64,000 nt of DNA from Mycobacterium avium subsp. avium (GCF_009741445.1 NZ_CP046507.1:2294001-2358000), one strand, 5' to 3'. Positions 42,967-52,368 are shown, counted from the first letter of the stretch. The notes: generated by a model not told the origin, from the letters alone. Translations and numbers: made by a program.

Positions 42967-44307
42967 CTACAGCGACAGGTAGGTGCGCAGTTCGTACGGG
43001 GTGACGTGGCTGCGGTAGGTCGCCCACTCGGTGCGCTTGTTGCGCAGGAAGAAGTCAAAGACGTGCTCCCCCAACGTCTCCGCGACCAGCTCCGAGGACT
43101 CCATGGCGCGCAGCGCGCTGTCGAGGCTGGTGGGCAGTTCGCGATAGCCCATCGCGATCCGCTCCTCGGGGGTCAGGTCCCACACGTTGTCTTCGGCCTG
43201 CGGCCCCAGCACGTAGCCCTTCTCCACCCCGCGCAGGCCGGCGGCCAGCAGCACGGCGAAGGTCAGGTAGGGGTTGCACGCCGAGTCGGGGCTGCGCACC
43301 TCGACGCGCCGCGACGACGTCTTGTGCGGCGTGTACATCGGCACCCGCACCAGCGCCGAGCGGTTGGCCGCCCCCCAGGACGCGGCGGTGGGAGCCTCGC
43401 CGCCGCCCACCAGCCGCTTGTAGGAGTTCACCCATTGGTTGGTGACGGCGCTGATCTCGGAGGCGTGCTCGAGGATGCCGGCGATGAACGACTTGCCCAC
43501 GTCCGAGAGCTGCAGCGGGTCGTCGGGGCTGTGGAACGCGTTGACGTCGCCCTCGAACAGGCTCATGTGGGTGTGCATCGCCGAGCCGGGATGCTGCCCG
43601 AACGGCTTGGGCATGAACGAGGCGCGGGCGCCGTTCTCGATCGCGACCTCCTTGATGACGTAGCGGAACGTCATCACGTTGTCGGCCATCGACAGGGCGT
43701 CGGCGAAGCGCAGGTCGATCTCCTGCTGGCCGGGCGCGCCCTCGTGGTGGCTGAACTCCACCGAGATGCCCATGAACTCCAGCGCTTCGATGGCGTGCCT
43801 GCGGAAGTTGGAGGCGGAGTCGTGGATGGCCTGGTCGAAGTAGCCGGCGGTGTCGACGGGGACGGGCGGCGTGCCGTCGTCGGGCCCGGGCTTGAGCAGG
43901 AAGAACTCGATCTCGGGGTGCACGTAGCAGGAGAAGCCCAGGTCGTTGGCCTTCTGCAGCTGGCGGCGCAGCACGTGCCGCGGGTCGGCCCAGGACGGCG
44001 ACCCGTCCGGCATGGTGATGTCGCAGAACATTCGCGCCGAGTGGTGGTGGCCGTTGGGCGAGGCCCACGGCAGCACCTGGAAGGTGGACGGGTCGGGGTT
44101 GGCGACGGTGTCGGATTCCGACACCCGGGAGAAGCCCTCGATCGAGGAGCCGTCGAAGCCGATGCCCTCCTCGAAAGCGCCTTCGAGTTCGGCCGGGGCG
44201 ATGGCGACCGACTTGAGGAACCCGAGCACATCGGTGAACCACAGCCGAACGAAGCGGATGTCCCGTTCCTCGAGGGTGCGCAGGACGAATTCCTTCTGTC
44301 GATCCAT
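42967..44307 (-). CDS. glnA2: Glutamine synthetase, GlnA2 type
   Basis: 446 residues, the same length as M. tuberculosis GlnA2. Core motifs FDGSSIEGF, HPEIEFFLL, GQQEIDLRF, PGSAMHTHMSL, NRSALVRVP and RRVEVRSPDSACNPYL are intact, so it should be catalytic. It lacks the adenylylation tyrosine: the segment aligned with [10 protein letters not shown] reads DNVWDLTPEE. It is therefore unlikely to be controlled by its neighbour GlnE. ATG at 44307. The upstream gap holds two GlnR-like half-sites. In M. tuberculosis it is not essential under standard growth. Confidence 0.96.
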   Translation of the reverse strand: MDRQKEFVLRTLEERDIRFVRLWFTDVLGFLKSVAIAPAELEGAFEEGIGFDGSSIEGFSRVSESDTVANPDPSTFQVLPWASPNGHHHSARMFCDITMPDGSPSWADPRHVLRRQLQKANDLGFSCYVHPEIEFFLLKPGPDDGTPPVPVDTAGYFDQAIHDSASNFRRHAIEALEFMGISVEFSHHEGAPGQQEIDLRFADALSMADNVMTFRYVIKEVAIENGARASFMPKPFGQHPGSAMHTHMSLFEGDVNAFHSPDDPLQLSDVGKSFIAGILEHASEISAVTNQWVNSYKRLVGGGEAPTAASWGAANRSALVRVPMYTPHKTSSRRVEVRSPDSACNPYLTFAVLLAAGLRGVEKGYVLGPQAEDNVWDLTPEERIAMGYRELPTSLDSALRAMESSELVAETLGEHVFDFFLRNKRTEWATYRSHVTPYELRTYLSL

Positions 44308-44330
44308 ATCTCGAACAGTAGGCAACCGCT

Positions 44331-44346
44331 GTTAATTCTGTGTTAC
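44331..44346 (-). promoter_or_regulatory. Possible GlnR half-box upstream of glnA2
   Basis: On the minus strand GTAAC (44346-44342), six bases, then TTAAC (44335-44331), with correct a1-b1 spacing. The second half-site pair is not recognisable (TGCCT). It ends 23 bases before the ATG. Weak evidence. Confidence 0.3.
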
Positions 44347-44389
44347 CGATGCCCGCTCAGAACCGTTGCGGTGGGGCGTGCGGCGCTGG

Positions 44390-45958
44390 TCAGGACTGGC
44401 AGCGATACGACGCCGGCGGCGGCGTGCCGGCGACGAAATAGCGCACCACGGCGTTGTCCACGCACTGGTCGCCGTTGAACACCGCGGTGTGCTGCGTCCC
44501 GTCGTAGGTGATCAGCGGGCCGCCGAGCTGGCGGGCCAGATTCACCCCGGCCTGATACGGCGTGGCCGGGTCGTGCGTGGTGGAGACGACGACGACCTTG
44601 CCCGCGGGCATCGGCGGGGCGGCGTGCGGCGCCGACGTCGCCGGCACCGGCCACAGCGCGCACAGGTCGCGGGGCGCGTTGCCGGTGAACGGCCCGTAGC
44701 TCAAAAACGGCGCGGCCTGGCGGATCTTCTGGTCGGCGCTCACCCAGCTGGCCTGGTCGGTCGGGTTCGGGGCGTCGACGCAGCGGACCGCGTTGAACGC
44801 GTCCTGGTCGTTGGAGTAGTGGCCGTTGCGGTCGCGGCCCTGATAGTCGTCGGCGAGCGCCAGCAGATCGCCGGCGTCGGTGCCGCGCGCCAGCCCGAGC
44901 AGACCGCTGGTCAGGTACTTCCAGTGCGCCGGCGTGTAGAGGGCGTTGATGGTGCCGGTGGTGGCGTCGGCGTAGCTCAGCCCGCGCGGGTCGGCGGTGC
45001 GGCCCGGCCGGGTGACCAGCGGGTCGACCAAAGCGTGGTAGCGGTTGACGAACTGCGCCGGGTCGGTGCCCAGCGGGCAGCCCGGCGAGCGGGCGCAGTC
45101 GGTGGCGTAGTCGTTGAAAGCCGTTTGGAATCCGGCCATTTGGTTGATGTTCTCGTCGACCGGCCCGACGGTCGGGTCGATGGCGCCGTCGAGCACCATC
45201 GCCCGCACGTGGTTGCTGAACTTCTCCAGGTACGCGGTGCCCAGCTCGGTGCCGTAGCTGTAGCCCAGGTAGTTGATCTGCTCGTCGCCGAGCGCCTGGC
45301 GCACCGCGTCCATGTCGCGGGCGACCGAGGCGGTGCCGGCGTTGGCCAGGAACGCGGTGCCCATCCGGTTGACGCACTGCTGGGCCAGCTGCCGGTAGAG
45401 CTGCTCGATGTGGGCAACCCCGGCCGGGCTGTAGTCGACCATGGGTTCGCGCCGGTAGGCGTCGAACTCGGCGTCGGTGCGACACCGCAGCGACGGCGTC
45501 GAGTGGCCCACCCCGCGCGGGTCGAAGCCGACCAGGTCGAAGCTGCGCCGGATGGCCGAGTTGTCCATGTCGGAGGCCATCGCGGCCACCATGTCGACGG
45601 CCGAGCCGCCCGGGCCGCCGGGGTTGACCAGCAGCGAGCCCATCCGCTGACCGGTCGCCGGTACCCGGATCACGGCGAGCTTGGCCTGCCCGGCGCCTGG
45701 GTTGTTGTAGTCGATCGGGACCGACACCGTGGTGCACTGCGCGGTCGGGATATCGCTTGTGTCCGTGACGAATTGGCTGCAGCTCCCCCAGCCCTGCGGC
45801 GCCGCGGCCGCCGGCGGATTCGGCGCCGGGGTCTGGCCGGCGCCGGGCTCCGGGGTGGCGCCGGCCACCGGCAACCCGACGCCCGACGTTCCACCGAGGA
45901 CGAGGCCGAATGAGAGCAGCGCCGAGCTCAACGATCTCAGGCGCGACATGGCTGTCAT
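44390..45958 (-). CDS. Exported alpha/beta-hydrolase serine protease (Rv2223c-like)
   Basis: 522 residues, paralogue of the adjacent Hip1-like gene. Sec-type signal peptide (SLSSALLSFGLVLGG...AGATP) without a lipobox Cys, unlike its neighbour. Tap/peptidase S33-type catalytic domain: VNPGGPGGSAVD, LVGFDPRGVGHS, nucleophile GYSYGTELG, acid STTHDPATPY near residue 450 and His in GTQHTAVFNG near 485, with a C-terminal TAP-like domain. Several Cys pairs suggest disulfides outside the cell. The ATG at 45958 gives about the M. tuberculosis length (520); another ATG lies 9 bases on. Confidence 0.92.
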   Translation of the reverse strand: MTAMSRLRSLSSALLSFGLVLGGTSGVGLPVAGATPEPGAGQTPAPNPPAAAAPQGWGSCSQFVTDTSDIPTAQCTTVSVPIDYNNPGAGQAKLAVIRVPATGQRMGSLLVNPGGPGGSAVDMVAAMASDMDNSAIRRSFDLVGFDPRGVGHSTPSLRCRTDAEFDAYRREPMVDYSPAGVAHIEQLYRQLAQQCVNRMGTAFLANAGTASVARDMDAVRQALGDEQINYLGYSYGTELGTAYLEKFSNHVRAMVLDGAIDPTVGPVDENINQMAGFQTAFNDYATDCARSPGCPLGTDPAQFVNRYHALVDPLVTRPGRTADPRGLSYADATTGTINALYTPAHWKYLTSGLLGLARGTDAGDLLALADDYQGRDRNGHYSNDQDAFNAVRCVDAPNPTDQASWVSADQKIRQAAPFLSYGPFTGNAPRDLCALWPVPATSAPHAAPPMPAGKVVVVSTTHDPATPYQAGVNLARQLGGPLITYDGTQHTAVFNGDQCVDNAVVRYFVAGTPPPASYRCQS

Positions 45959-46034
45959 CGTTGCAGCCCCGGATACCCGTGGCAGCGCGAAACGGTTACG
46001 CCTTGGTCTCGGGCCGGACCGCCGAGCCGGCCGC

Positions 46035-46096
46035 CGCCGAACGTGCACTCAGCGCGAAAAATCCGCGAGAAGCTCGCCGCCAGTGCACGTTCGGCG
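46035..46096. terminator. Inverted repeat between the two protease genes
   Basis: Perfect 15-bp arms CGCCGAACGTGCACT (46035-46049) and its complement (46082-46096), 32-base spacer containing a smaller GCGAG/CTCGC hairpin. It starts 12 bases after the Hip1-like stop (46109) and precedes the Rv2223c-like start, so it probably ends or attenuates the upstream transcript. It resembles a common mycobacterial intergenic hairpin type, from memory. Confidence 0.65.
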
Positions 46097-46108
46097 AAAC
46101 CTGGGGCG

Positions 46109-47671
46109 TCAGCACTTGGCGCCGCTGGGCGGGATGGTGCCGCCGACCAGATAGGCCGTCACGTAGTTGTCGATGCAGCCGTCACCCTGGAACACCACGG
46201 TGTGCTGCGTTCCGTCGTAGGTCAGCAGCGAGCTGCGCAACTCGTTGGCCAGATCCACCCCGGCCTTGTACGGCGTCGCCGGATCGTGCGTCGTCGATAC
46301 CACCACGGTGGGCGCCAGCCCGGGCGCGGAGATGGTGTGCGGCTTGCTGGTCGGCGGCACCGGCCAGAACGCGCAGGTACCCAGCGGCGCGTTGCCGGTG
46401 AACTGCCCGTAGCTCATGAACGGCGCGATCTCCCGCGAGCGGCGGTCTTCGTCGATCACCTTGGCGCGGTCGGTGATCGGCGGCTGGTCCACGCAGTTGA
46501 TCGCCACCCGGGCGTCGGTGGCGTTGGTGTAGTGGCCGTGCGCGTCGCGGCGCATGTACATGTCGGCCAGGGCGAGCAGGGTGTCGCCGTGGTGGTCGAC
46601 GAGTTCGGACAGCCCGTCGGTCAGGTGGTGCCACAGGTTCGGTGAGTACAACGCCATGATGGTGCCGACGATGGCGTCGCTATAGCTCAGTCCGCGTGGG
46701 TCATTCGTCGGGATGGGCCGGCCGACCATCGGGTTGTCGGGATCGACCATCGGGTCCACCAGGCTGTGGTAGACGTCGACGGCTTTGGCCGGGTCGGTGC
46801 CCAGCGGGCAGTTCGGTTGCTTGGCGCATTCGGCGGCGAAGTTGTTGAACGCGTCCTGGAATCCCTTGGCCTGCCGCAGATCGGCTTCGATCTGGTCGGC
46901 GTTGGGGTCGACGGCGCCGTCGAGGATCATCGCCCGCACGTTGTGCGGGTAGGCCTCGGCGTAGGCCGAGCCGATCCGGGTGCCGTAGGAGTAGCCGAGG
47001 TAGGTCAGCTTGTCGTCGCCCAGCGCCGCGCGGATCGCGTCGAGGTCGCGGGCGACGTTGACGGTCCCGACGTTGGCCAGAAACTTCTTGCCCATCTTGT
47101 CGACGCAGCGGCCGACGAACTGTTTGGTTTCGTCCTCGATGTGGGCCACCCCGGCCGGGCTGTAGTCGACGTTGGGCTCGGTGCGCAGCCGGTCGTTGTC
47201 GGCGTCGGAGTTGCACCAGACCGCCGGGCGCGACGCGCCCACCCCGCGCGGGTCGAAACCGACCAGGTCGAAGCGTTCGCGGACCCGCTTGGGCAACGAC
47301 TGCACGACGCCCAGCGCCGCCTCGATGCCCGACTCCCCCGGCCCGCCGGGGTTGATCACCAGCGAACCGATCTTGTCCCCGGTGGCGGGGAAACGGATCA
47401 TCGCCAGCGTCGCCACATCGCCGTCGAGGTGGTCGTAGTCGACCGGGACGGCCAGCTTGCCGCACAGCGCACCGGCGGGCAGTTTGACCTTCGGGTTGGC
47501 GGCCCGGCACGGCGTCCACTCCACGGCCTGGCCCAGCTTGGGCCCGGACATGACGGCGCGTCCCACCACCACTCGGACGCAGCCCGCCAACAGCAACGCG
47601 ACCGCGGCGATCGACATCCAGATCAGCAGCGTGCGCGCGCTCTTACCGCGACGAGACAGGCCCATGCCCAC
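46109..47671 (-). CDS. caeA: Hip1/CaeA cell-envelope serine protease, lipoprotein
   Basis: 520 residues, the same length as M. tuberculosis Rv2224c, a surface serine protease that processes GroEL2 and dampens host responses. Signal sequence with lipobox LAGC (lipidated Cys near residue 31). Catalytic nucleophile in GYSYGTRIGS (S228 by homology), acid in STTHDPATPYKAG (about D463) and His in GTQHTVVFQG (about H490); oxyanion region VINPGGPGESG. GTG at 47671. It lies upstream of its non-lipidated paralogue on the same strand, a pair conserved in M. tuberculosis. Confidence 0.95.
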   Translation of the reverse strand: MGMGLSRRGKSARTLLIWMSIAAVALLLAGCVRVVVGRAVMSGPKLGQAVEWTPCRAANPKVKLPAGALCGKLAVPVDYDHLDGDVATLAMIRFPATGDKIGSLVINPGGPGESGIEAALGVVQSLPKRVRERFDLVGFDPRGVGASRPAVWCNSDADNDRLRTEPNVDYSPAGVAHIEDETKQFVGRCVDKMGKKFLANVGTVNVARDLDAIRAALGDDKLTYLGYSYGTRIGSAYAEAYPHNVRAMILDGAVDPNADQIEADLRQAKGFQDAFNNFAAECAKQPNCPLGTDPAKAVDVYHSLVDPMVDPDNPMVGRPIPTNDPRGLSYSDAIVGTIMALYSPNLWHHLTDGLSELVDHHGDTLLALADMYMRRDAHGHYTNATDARVAINCVDQPPITDRAKVIDEDRRSREIAPFMSYGQFTGNAPLGTCAFWPVPPTSKPHTISAPGLAPTVVVSTTHDPATPYKAGVDLANELRSSLLTYDGTQHTVVFQGDGCIDNYVTAYLVGGTIPPSGAKC

Positions 47672-47722
47672 ATATGCTGCCAGAGGAAACTTGGGATCCT
47701 GATCAGCGGCACCGCGGCCCGG

Positions 47723-49123
47723 CTACCGCGCCGCCGCCCGCAGCTCCTCCATCGCCACCGCGAACTCGTCGGCCAGCTCCCACAGGTCGGGCACCAGGTC
47801 CGGGCAGCCGATCAGCCCGACGTCCAGCTTGCCCCGCAACGACATGGCGGTGATGTTGAGCCCCGAGCCGTGAAAGATCGGCCCCAGCGGATACATCGCC
47901 TTGACCTCGCAGCCCAGCAGGTACAGCGGAAGCTGCGGCCCGGGCACGTTGGAGACCACCAAGTTGTGCACCGGCATGCTGTCGGTGAACCGGGTCCGCG
48001 CGTAAAGCCGCATCGCGATGCCGAACACCGCCGGCGCCGCGAATTGCGTCCAATCCTGCAGCAATGACGCCCCGATGGCCGAACTGTGTTCTTTGGCAAG
48101 CGAATTCGCGTGGGCGATCGCTTTCAGCCGCTGCACCGGGTCGGCGATTTCGGTGTGCAGGGACGCGAACATGGCCGACACCTGATTTCGGCCGGGCCGG
48201 TCGGATTTGCCGTGCACGGAAATCGGGACCGACGCCACCAGCGACGAATCCGGCAATGCGTTTCGCTCCGCCAGATATTGGCGCAGCACGCCGGAAACCA
48301 GGGCCATCACCACGTCGTTGACTTTGACGCCGAAATGGTTCTTCACCGCTTTGACGTCGTCGAGATTCAATTCGGCATACGCGATGCAGCGCCGGTTGCT
48401 GATCCGGGCGTTGAACACCGTCGCAGGCGCCGCGAACGGGCGGGCCATGGCCGCGCCGTCGAGCGCCCGTCGCACCGTGGCCAGCACCGACGACGCGGTG
48501 TCGGGCACCACGCTGGCCAGCCGCAGCGGCCGGGCCGCGAACCTGACCAGGCCGCCGGCGGCGATCCGCCACCCGGCGCCGCCGCCGACGCCCGCGGCCG
48601 GTTCCGGCGCCGCGGCGTCGGGCTCGGTCGCGCACAGCTGCGACATCAGGTTGGCGCCGGTCACCCCGTCGACGCCGGCGTGGTGCACCTTGGTCATCAC
48701 CGCCAGCCGCCCGTCCCGGTGACAGTCGGTGCCGGCCACGCCCTCGATCACCCACATCTCCCATAGCGGCCGGCGGCGGTCCAGCGGCGTCTGGGTGATG
48801 TGGCCGCAGATCTGCGACAGCTCGGCACGCCCGCCCGGCGCCGGCACGGCGATGCGGTGCAGATGACGGTCGACGTCGAAGTCCTCGTCGTCCACCCAGA
48901 CGGGATGGTCCAGATTCAGCGGGCTGTCGGCGAGCTTTTCCCGAAACGGCGGAATCGCCCGGATGCGGCGCACCAGGGCGTCACGCAGCCGCTCGAAGGT
49001 GTAGCCGCCCGGCACCGTCGAGGTGTCCAGCTCGATGATCGAACACACATGCATGGGCTGCGACGAGGTCTCCAGGTACAGGAAGCTGGCGTCGAGTCCA
49101 CTCAGCCGCTGCATGCGCAGCAT
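47723..49123 (-). CDS. WS/DGAT-family wax ester synthase/diacylglycerol acyltransferase
   Basis: Condensing acyltransferase expected to make triacylglycerol or wax esters from acyl-CoA. About 466 residues; the typical opening MQRLSGLDASFLYLE, the active-site motif HHAGVDG near residue 147, NDVVMALVSGVLR near 290 and the C-terminal VSNVPGPQLPLYL and GLNITAMSLRGKLDVGLIG are all present. Start uncertain among ATG 49123, ATG 49114 and GTG 49135, since no ribosome site is clear. It lies between the Hip1-like gene and panB, where M. tuberculosis has no such gene to my knowledge. Confidence 0.92.
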   Translation of the reverse strand: MLRMQRLSGLDASFLYLETSSQPMHVCSIIELDTSTVPGGYTFERLRDALVRRIRAIPPFREKLADSPLNLDHPVWVDDEDFDVDRHLHRIAVPAPGGRAELSQICGHITQTPLDRRRPLWEMWVIEGVAGTDCHRDGRLAVMTKVHHAGVDGVTGANLMSQLCATEPDAAAPEPAAGVGGGAGWRIAAGGLVRFAARPLRLASVVPDTASSVLATVRRALDGAAMARPFAAPATVFNARISNRRCIAYAELNLDDVKAVKNHFGVKVNDVVMALVSGVLRQYLAERNALPDSSLVASVPISVHGKSDRPGRNQVSAMFASLHTEIADPVQRLKAIAHANSLAKEHSSAIGASLLQDWTQFAAPAVFGIAMRLYARTRFTDSMPVHNLVVSNVPGPQLPLYLLGCEVKAMYPLGPIFHGSGLNITAMSLRGKLDVGLIGCPDLVPDLWELADEFAVAMEELRAAAR

Positions 49124-49264
49124 GGTATGTCTCACACCGCCGCGGCGGTGCGACTGCGCAAAAGAAATGGCAGAATGACACCGTCAGACGAGCCCGGGGA
49201 CCCGCTCAGGATTTTCCAAAACTGAGGGCCACGAGGATCGACCCGACCACCCACTAGGACAACG

Positions 49265-50122
49265 ATGTCTGAGCACAATGTTTACGGTGCCGCCCAGCCG
49301 GCCCAGCCCGCCCAACCTGCCCAGCCGCGCACCAGGATTCGCACCCACCATCTGCAGAAGATGAAGGCCGAGGGCCACAAGTGGGCCATGCTGACGGCGT
49401 ACGACTATTCCACCGCCCGCATCTTCGACGAGGCCGGCATCCCGGTGCTGCTGGTGGGCGACTCGGCGGCCAACGTCGTCTACGGCTACGACACCACGGT
49501 GCCGGTGTCGATCGACGAGCTGATCCCGCTGGTCCGCGGCGTGGTGCGGGGGGCCCCGCACGCCCTGGTGGTCGCCGATCTGCCGTTCGGCAGCTACGAG
49601 GCCGGGCCGGCCGCCGCGCTGGCCGCCGCCACCCGGTTCATGAAGGAGGGCGGCGCGCACGCGGTGAAGCTGGAGGGCGGCGAACGGGTGGCTGAGCAGA
49701 TCGCTCACCTGACCGCGGCCGGCATCCCGGTGATGGCGCACATCGGCTTCACCCCGCAGAGCGTGAACAGCCTGGGCGGTTTCCGGGTGCAGGGCCGCGG
49801 CGACGCGGCCGAACAGACCATCGCCGACGCGATCGCCGTCGCCGAGGCCGGAGCGTTCTCGGTGGTGATGGAGATGGTGCCGGCCGAGCTGGCCACCCAG
49901 ATCACCGGCAAGCTCACCATCCCGACCATCGGGATCGGCGCCGGCCCCAACTGCGACGGCCAGGTTCTGGTTTGGCAGGACATGGCCGGCATGAGCAGCG
50001 GCAAGTCCGCCCGCTTCGTCAAGCGCTTCGCCGACATCGGCGGCGAATTGCGCCGCGCCGCAACGCAGTATGCGCACGAGGTGGCCGCCGGGGTCTTCCC
50101 GGCCGACGAACACTGCTTCTGA
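49265..50122 (+). CDS. panB: Ketopantoate hydroxymethyltransferase
   Basis: First committed enzyme of pantothenate (CoA) synthesis: alpha-ketoisovalerate + 5,10-methylene-THF. 285 residues, against 281 in M. tuberculosis. After an Ala/Gln/Pro tail ([13 protein letters not shown], a short tripeptide repeat) come [40 protein letters not shown] (metal Asp), KLEGG and [15 protein letters not shown] (catalytic Glu region). ATG at 49265. The N-terminal Gln/Pro repeat is the only unusual feature. Confidence 0.96.
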   Translation: MSEHNVYGAAQPAQPAQPAQPRTRIRTHHLQKMKAEGHKWAMLTAYDYSTARIFDEAGIPVLLVGDSAANVVYGYDTTVPVSIDELIPLVRGVVRGAPHALVVADLPFGSYEAGPAAALAAATRFMKEGGAHAVKLEGGERVAEQIAHLTAAGIPVMAHIGFTPQSVNSLGGFRVQGRGDAAEQTIADAIAVAEAGAFSVVMEMVPAELATQITGKLTIPTIGIGAGPNCDGQVLVWQDMAGMSSGKSARFVKRFADIGGELRRAATQYAHEVAAGVFPADEHCF

Positions 50123-50323
50123 GGCGGTCGTTGGGGCCCTCGCCCCGCTGCGCTACTGTGACGGCGTAGCAAGGGTTTTAGCGCGCACCGCAGCCGTCCC
50201 GGTCACGACCCGACGGCCCGTGTGGGCTGAAAGTCCTTGTGTGGCAACGATGTACGATTGCCGAAGACGGATTGTCTAGCGCAAGGGTGGGACCACATCG
50301 ACCGGGGGAATCGTGGTGACTTA

Positions 50324-51499
50324 GTGCACCGTCGACTGGTGTTCAAGTTGCCGCTGCTATTGGCAGGAGGCATGGCTTTGGCCCGAGCACCGCACGCGTC
50401 CGCGCAGCCGCCCCGCACGTCGCCGCAGGCAAGCCGGTGGTCACCCGAGCGGGCCAACCGCTGGTATCAGGCGCAGGATTGGCCGGTCGGCGCGAACTAC
50501 ATCACCTCCAACGCCATCAACCAGCTGGAGATGTTCCAGCCGGACACCTTCGACCCCCGCCGCATCGACACCGAACTGGGCTGGGCCCGCCGCAACGGGT
50601 TCAACGCGGTGCGCGTCTTCCTGCACGACCTGCTGTGGGAACAGGACCACCGGGGGTTTCAGGGCCGCCTGGCCCGGTTCGTCGACATCGCGGCCCGACA
50701 CGGCATCAAGCCGCTGTTCGTGTTGTTCGATTCGTGCTGGGATCCGTTTCCCCAACCGGGTCCGCAGCGGGCGCCCCGGCCCGGCATCCACAATTCGGGC
50801 TGGGTGCAAAGCCCGGGCGCGGCGCGGCTGGACGACCACGGCTACCTGCACACCCTGCGCGGCTACGTCACCGGGGTGCTGGCGCAATTCCGCACCGACG
50901 ACCGCATTCTGGGCTGGGACCTGTGGAACGAGCCGGACAATCCCGCCGACGCCTACGCCTCGGTCGAGCGCACGGACAAGCTGGACCGGGTCGCCGAGCT
51001 GCTGCCGCAGGTGTTCGCGTGGGCCCGCTCGGTGGATCCCTGCCAACCGCTGACCAGCGGCGTGTGGCAGGGCGAGTGGGCCGACCCGGCACGGCGCAGC
51101 GTCATCAGCGGCATCCAGCTCGACAACTCCGACGTCATCACCTTCCACTGCTACGGCGAACCGGCGGCGTTCGAGAAGCGCATCGCCGATCTGGTGCCGC
51201 TGGGGCGCCCGATCCTGTGCACCGAGTACATGGCCCGGCCGCTGGGCAGCACGGTGCAAACCATCCTGCCGATCGCCAAGCGCGCCAACGTCGGCGCGTT
51301 CAACTGGGGCCTGGTCGCCGGGAAAACCCAGACGTTTTTCCCGTGGGATTCCTGGGAGCATCCGGATCCGGCGATGCCCCGGGAATGGTTCCACGACCTG
51401 CTGGATCCCGACGGGCGGCCGTTCCGGGACAGCGAGATTCAGACCATCCTCGAGCTGAGCGATCTGGCGATGCATCTGCAGCCGCCGCCGGCCGGCTGA
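50324..51499 (+). CDS. Secreted GH5-like glycoside hydrolase
   Basis: 391 residues starting with a signal peptide that has a twin-arginine-like HRRLVFK and cleavage site ASA-QP. A (beta/alpha)8 glycosidase of the cellulase/GH5-type clan follows: ARRNGFNAVRVFLHDLLWEQ, GWDLWNEPDNP (acid/base Glu near residue 210), and PILCTEYMARP (nucleophile Glu near residue 305). YGEPAAFEKRI and FNWGLVAGKTQT are also typical. GTG at 50324 was chosen for the signal peptide; the frame is open to 50237. The substrate is unknown. It has no counterpart here in M. tuberculosis that I recall. Confidence 0.88.
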   Translation: MHRRLVFKLPLLLAGGMALARAPHASAQPPRTSPQASRWSPERANRWYQAQDWPVGANYITSNAINQLEMFQPDTFDPRRIDTELGWARRNGFNAVRVFLHDLLWEQDHRGFQGRLARFVDIAARHGIKPLFVLFDSCWDPFPQPGPQRAPRPGIHNSGWVQSPGAARLDDHGYLHTLRGYVTGVLAQFRTDDRILGWDLWNEPDNPADAYASVERTDKLDRVAELLPQVFAWARSVDPCQPLTSGVWQGEWADPARRSVISGIQLDNSDVITFHCYGEPAAFEKRIADLVPLGRPILCTEYMARPLGSTVQTILPIAKRANVGAFNWGLVAGKTQTFFPWDSWEHPDPAMPREWFHDLLDPDGRPFRDSEIQTILELSDLAMHLQPPPAG

Positions 51500-51512
51500 C
51501 CGGCCGGGGCCG

Positions 51513-51917
51513 TCAGCGGCAGCGGTCCTGGAAATCGGTGAGCGGCTGGCGGATGCCCTCCAGGTCGGCGTGGGTCTGCGGGTTGGCATCCATGTACTGC
51601 TTGAGCTGCGCGCGCATCTCGTCGCGGGGCTGGCCCTTCAAGCTGGTGAAGTAGGCGTTGACGTCCGGGTGACTGAACAGATACGCCGACGTGGCTGCGG
51701 CGACGCCCGCCGACACCTGGGCCAGGTCGGCCGCCGTGCAGTTCGGCAGCGACGCCGGCGCCGGTTCCGGATCGTCCATCGGCCAGTCGGCCGCCGCCGG
51801 TCCCGCCGTCAGCACAAGCGTCGCGACAAGGCCGGCGACGGTCATTGCCACCCCGGCCGCGCCGGCCGCGATTCTTTCGCCGATGACTCGGCGTGCCGAG
51901 CGAGCAAAAGGCGCCAT
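51513..51917 (-). CDS. MHB-type (mycobacterial haemophore-like) exported haem-binding protein
   Basis: 134 residues: basic N-terminus, Sec signal peptide (GVAMTVAGLVATLVLTAGPAAA-D region), then one small helical domain containing CTAADLAQVSAGVAAATSAY, FSHPDVNAYFTSLKG and a closing Cys in DFQDRCR. This is the layout of the Rv0203-type mycobacterial haemophore (MHB) family, in which two Cys form a disulfide. The ATG at 51917 has GGAG 7 bases upstream; ATG 51929 is an alternative. It converges on the GH5 gene with 13 bp between stops. Haem binding is from the family, not shown by residues here. Confidence 0.83.
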   Translation of the reverse strand: MAPFARSARRVIGERIAAGAAGVAMTVAGLVATLVLTAGPAAADWPMDDPEPAPASLPNCTAADLAQVSAGVAAATSAYLFSHPDVNAYFTSLKGQPRDEMRAQLKQYMDANPQTHADLEGIRQPLTDFQDRCR

Positions 51918-52116
51918 GGAACGCTCCATTCGTCGGTTCTGCCGAAAGGCGGGTGTGCGTATGGCAAACCATAAGGGTTTCCTCGCCGCACGGGCGCCGA
52001 TTCGCGGCGAAGAATTGCGCGGCCGCCAGGCGATTATTTCCGATTCCCGCCCGCCGCCGGCTCACGACGGCACAATGCAATCAGGTGGCAATCAAAGCGT
52101 CGGAAGGAGAGCGCGG

Positions 52117-52368
52117 ATGAATGCGCGCCGGTGCCGTGCGGCGTTGCTGGTGCTCTGCGGTCTGGCCGCGGTGCCCGCGATCTTGGTCGCCGTGCCCGGC
52201 GCCGATCGCGCGGACGCGACCGTGTGCGTGGGCGCCGGCCGGCGCGTCACGGTGAGCGGGTGCACCAACATCGGCGACAACATCGCCCGCTACGCCCCGC
52301 CGCCGGCCGTTTACGCGCCGCTGCCCGAAGACGACACCTCGACTCCCCCGCCGCCTCCACCGCCGTAA
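52117..52368 (+). CDS. Small exported proline-tailed protein (83 aa)
   Basis: N-terminal signal peptide (RRCRAALLVLCGLAAVPAILVAV, cleavage near ADA-TV). A short mature part has two Cys (TVCVGAGRRVTVSGCTNIGD), probably disulfide-linked, and the tail ends in a run of prolines (TSTPPPPPPP). ATG at 52117 has a strong GGAAGGAG 8 bases upstream, which makes translation credible. I do not recognise a family. It is divergent from the haemophore-like gene and 115 bp before the CYTH-CHAD gene. Confidence 0.78.
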   Translation: MNARRCRAALLVLCGLAAVPAILVAVPGADRADATVCVGAGRRVTVSGCTNIGDNIARYAPPPAVYAPLPEDDTSTPPPPPPP

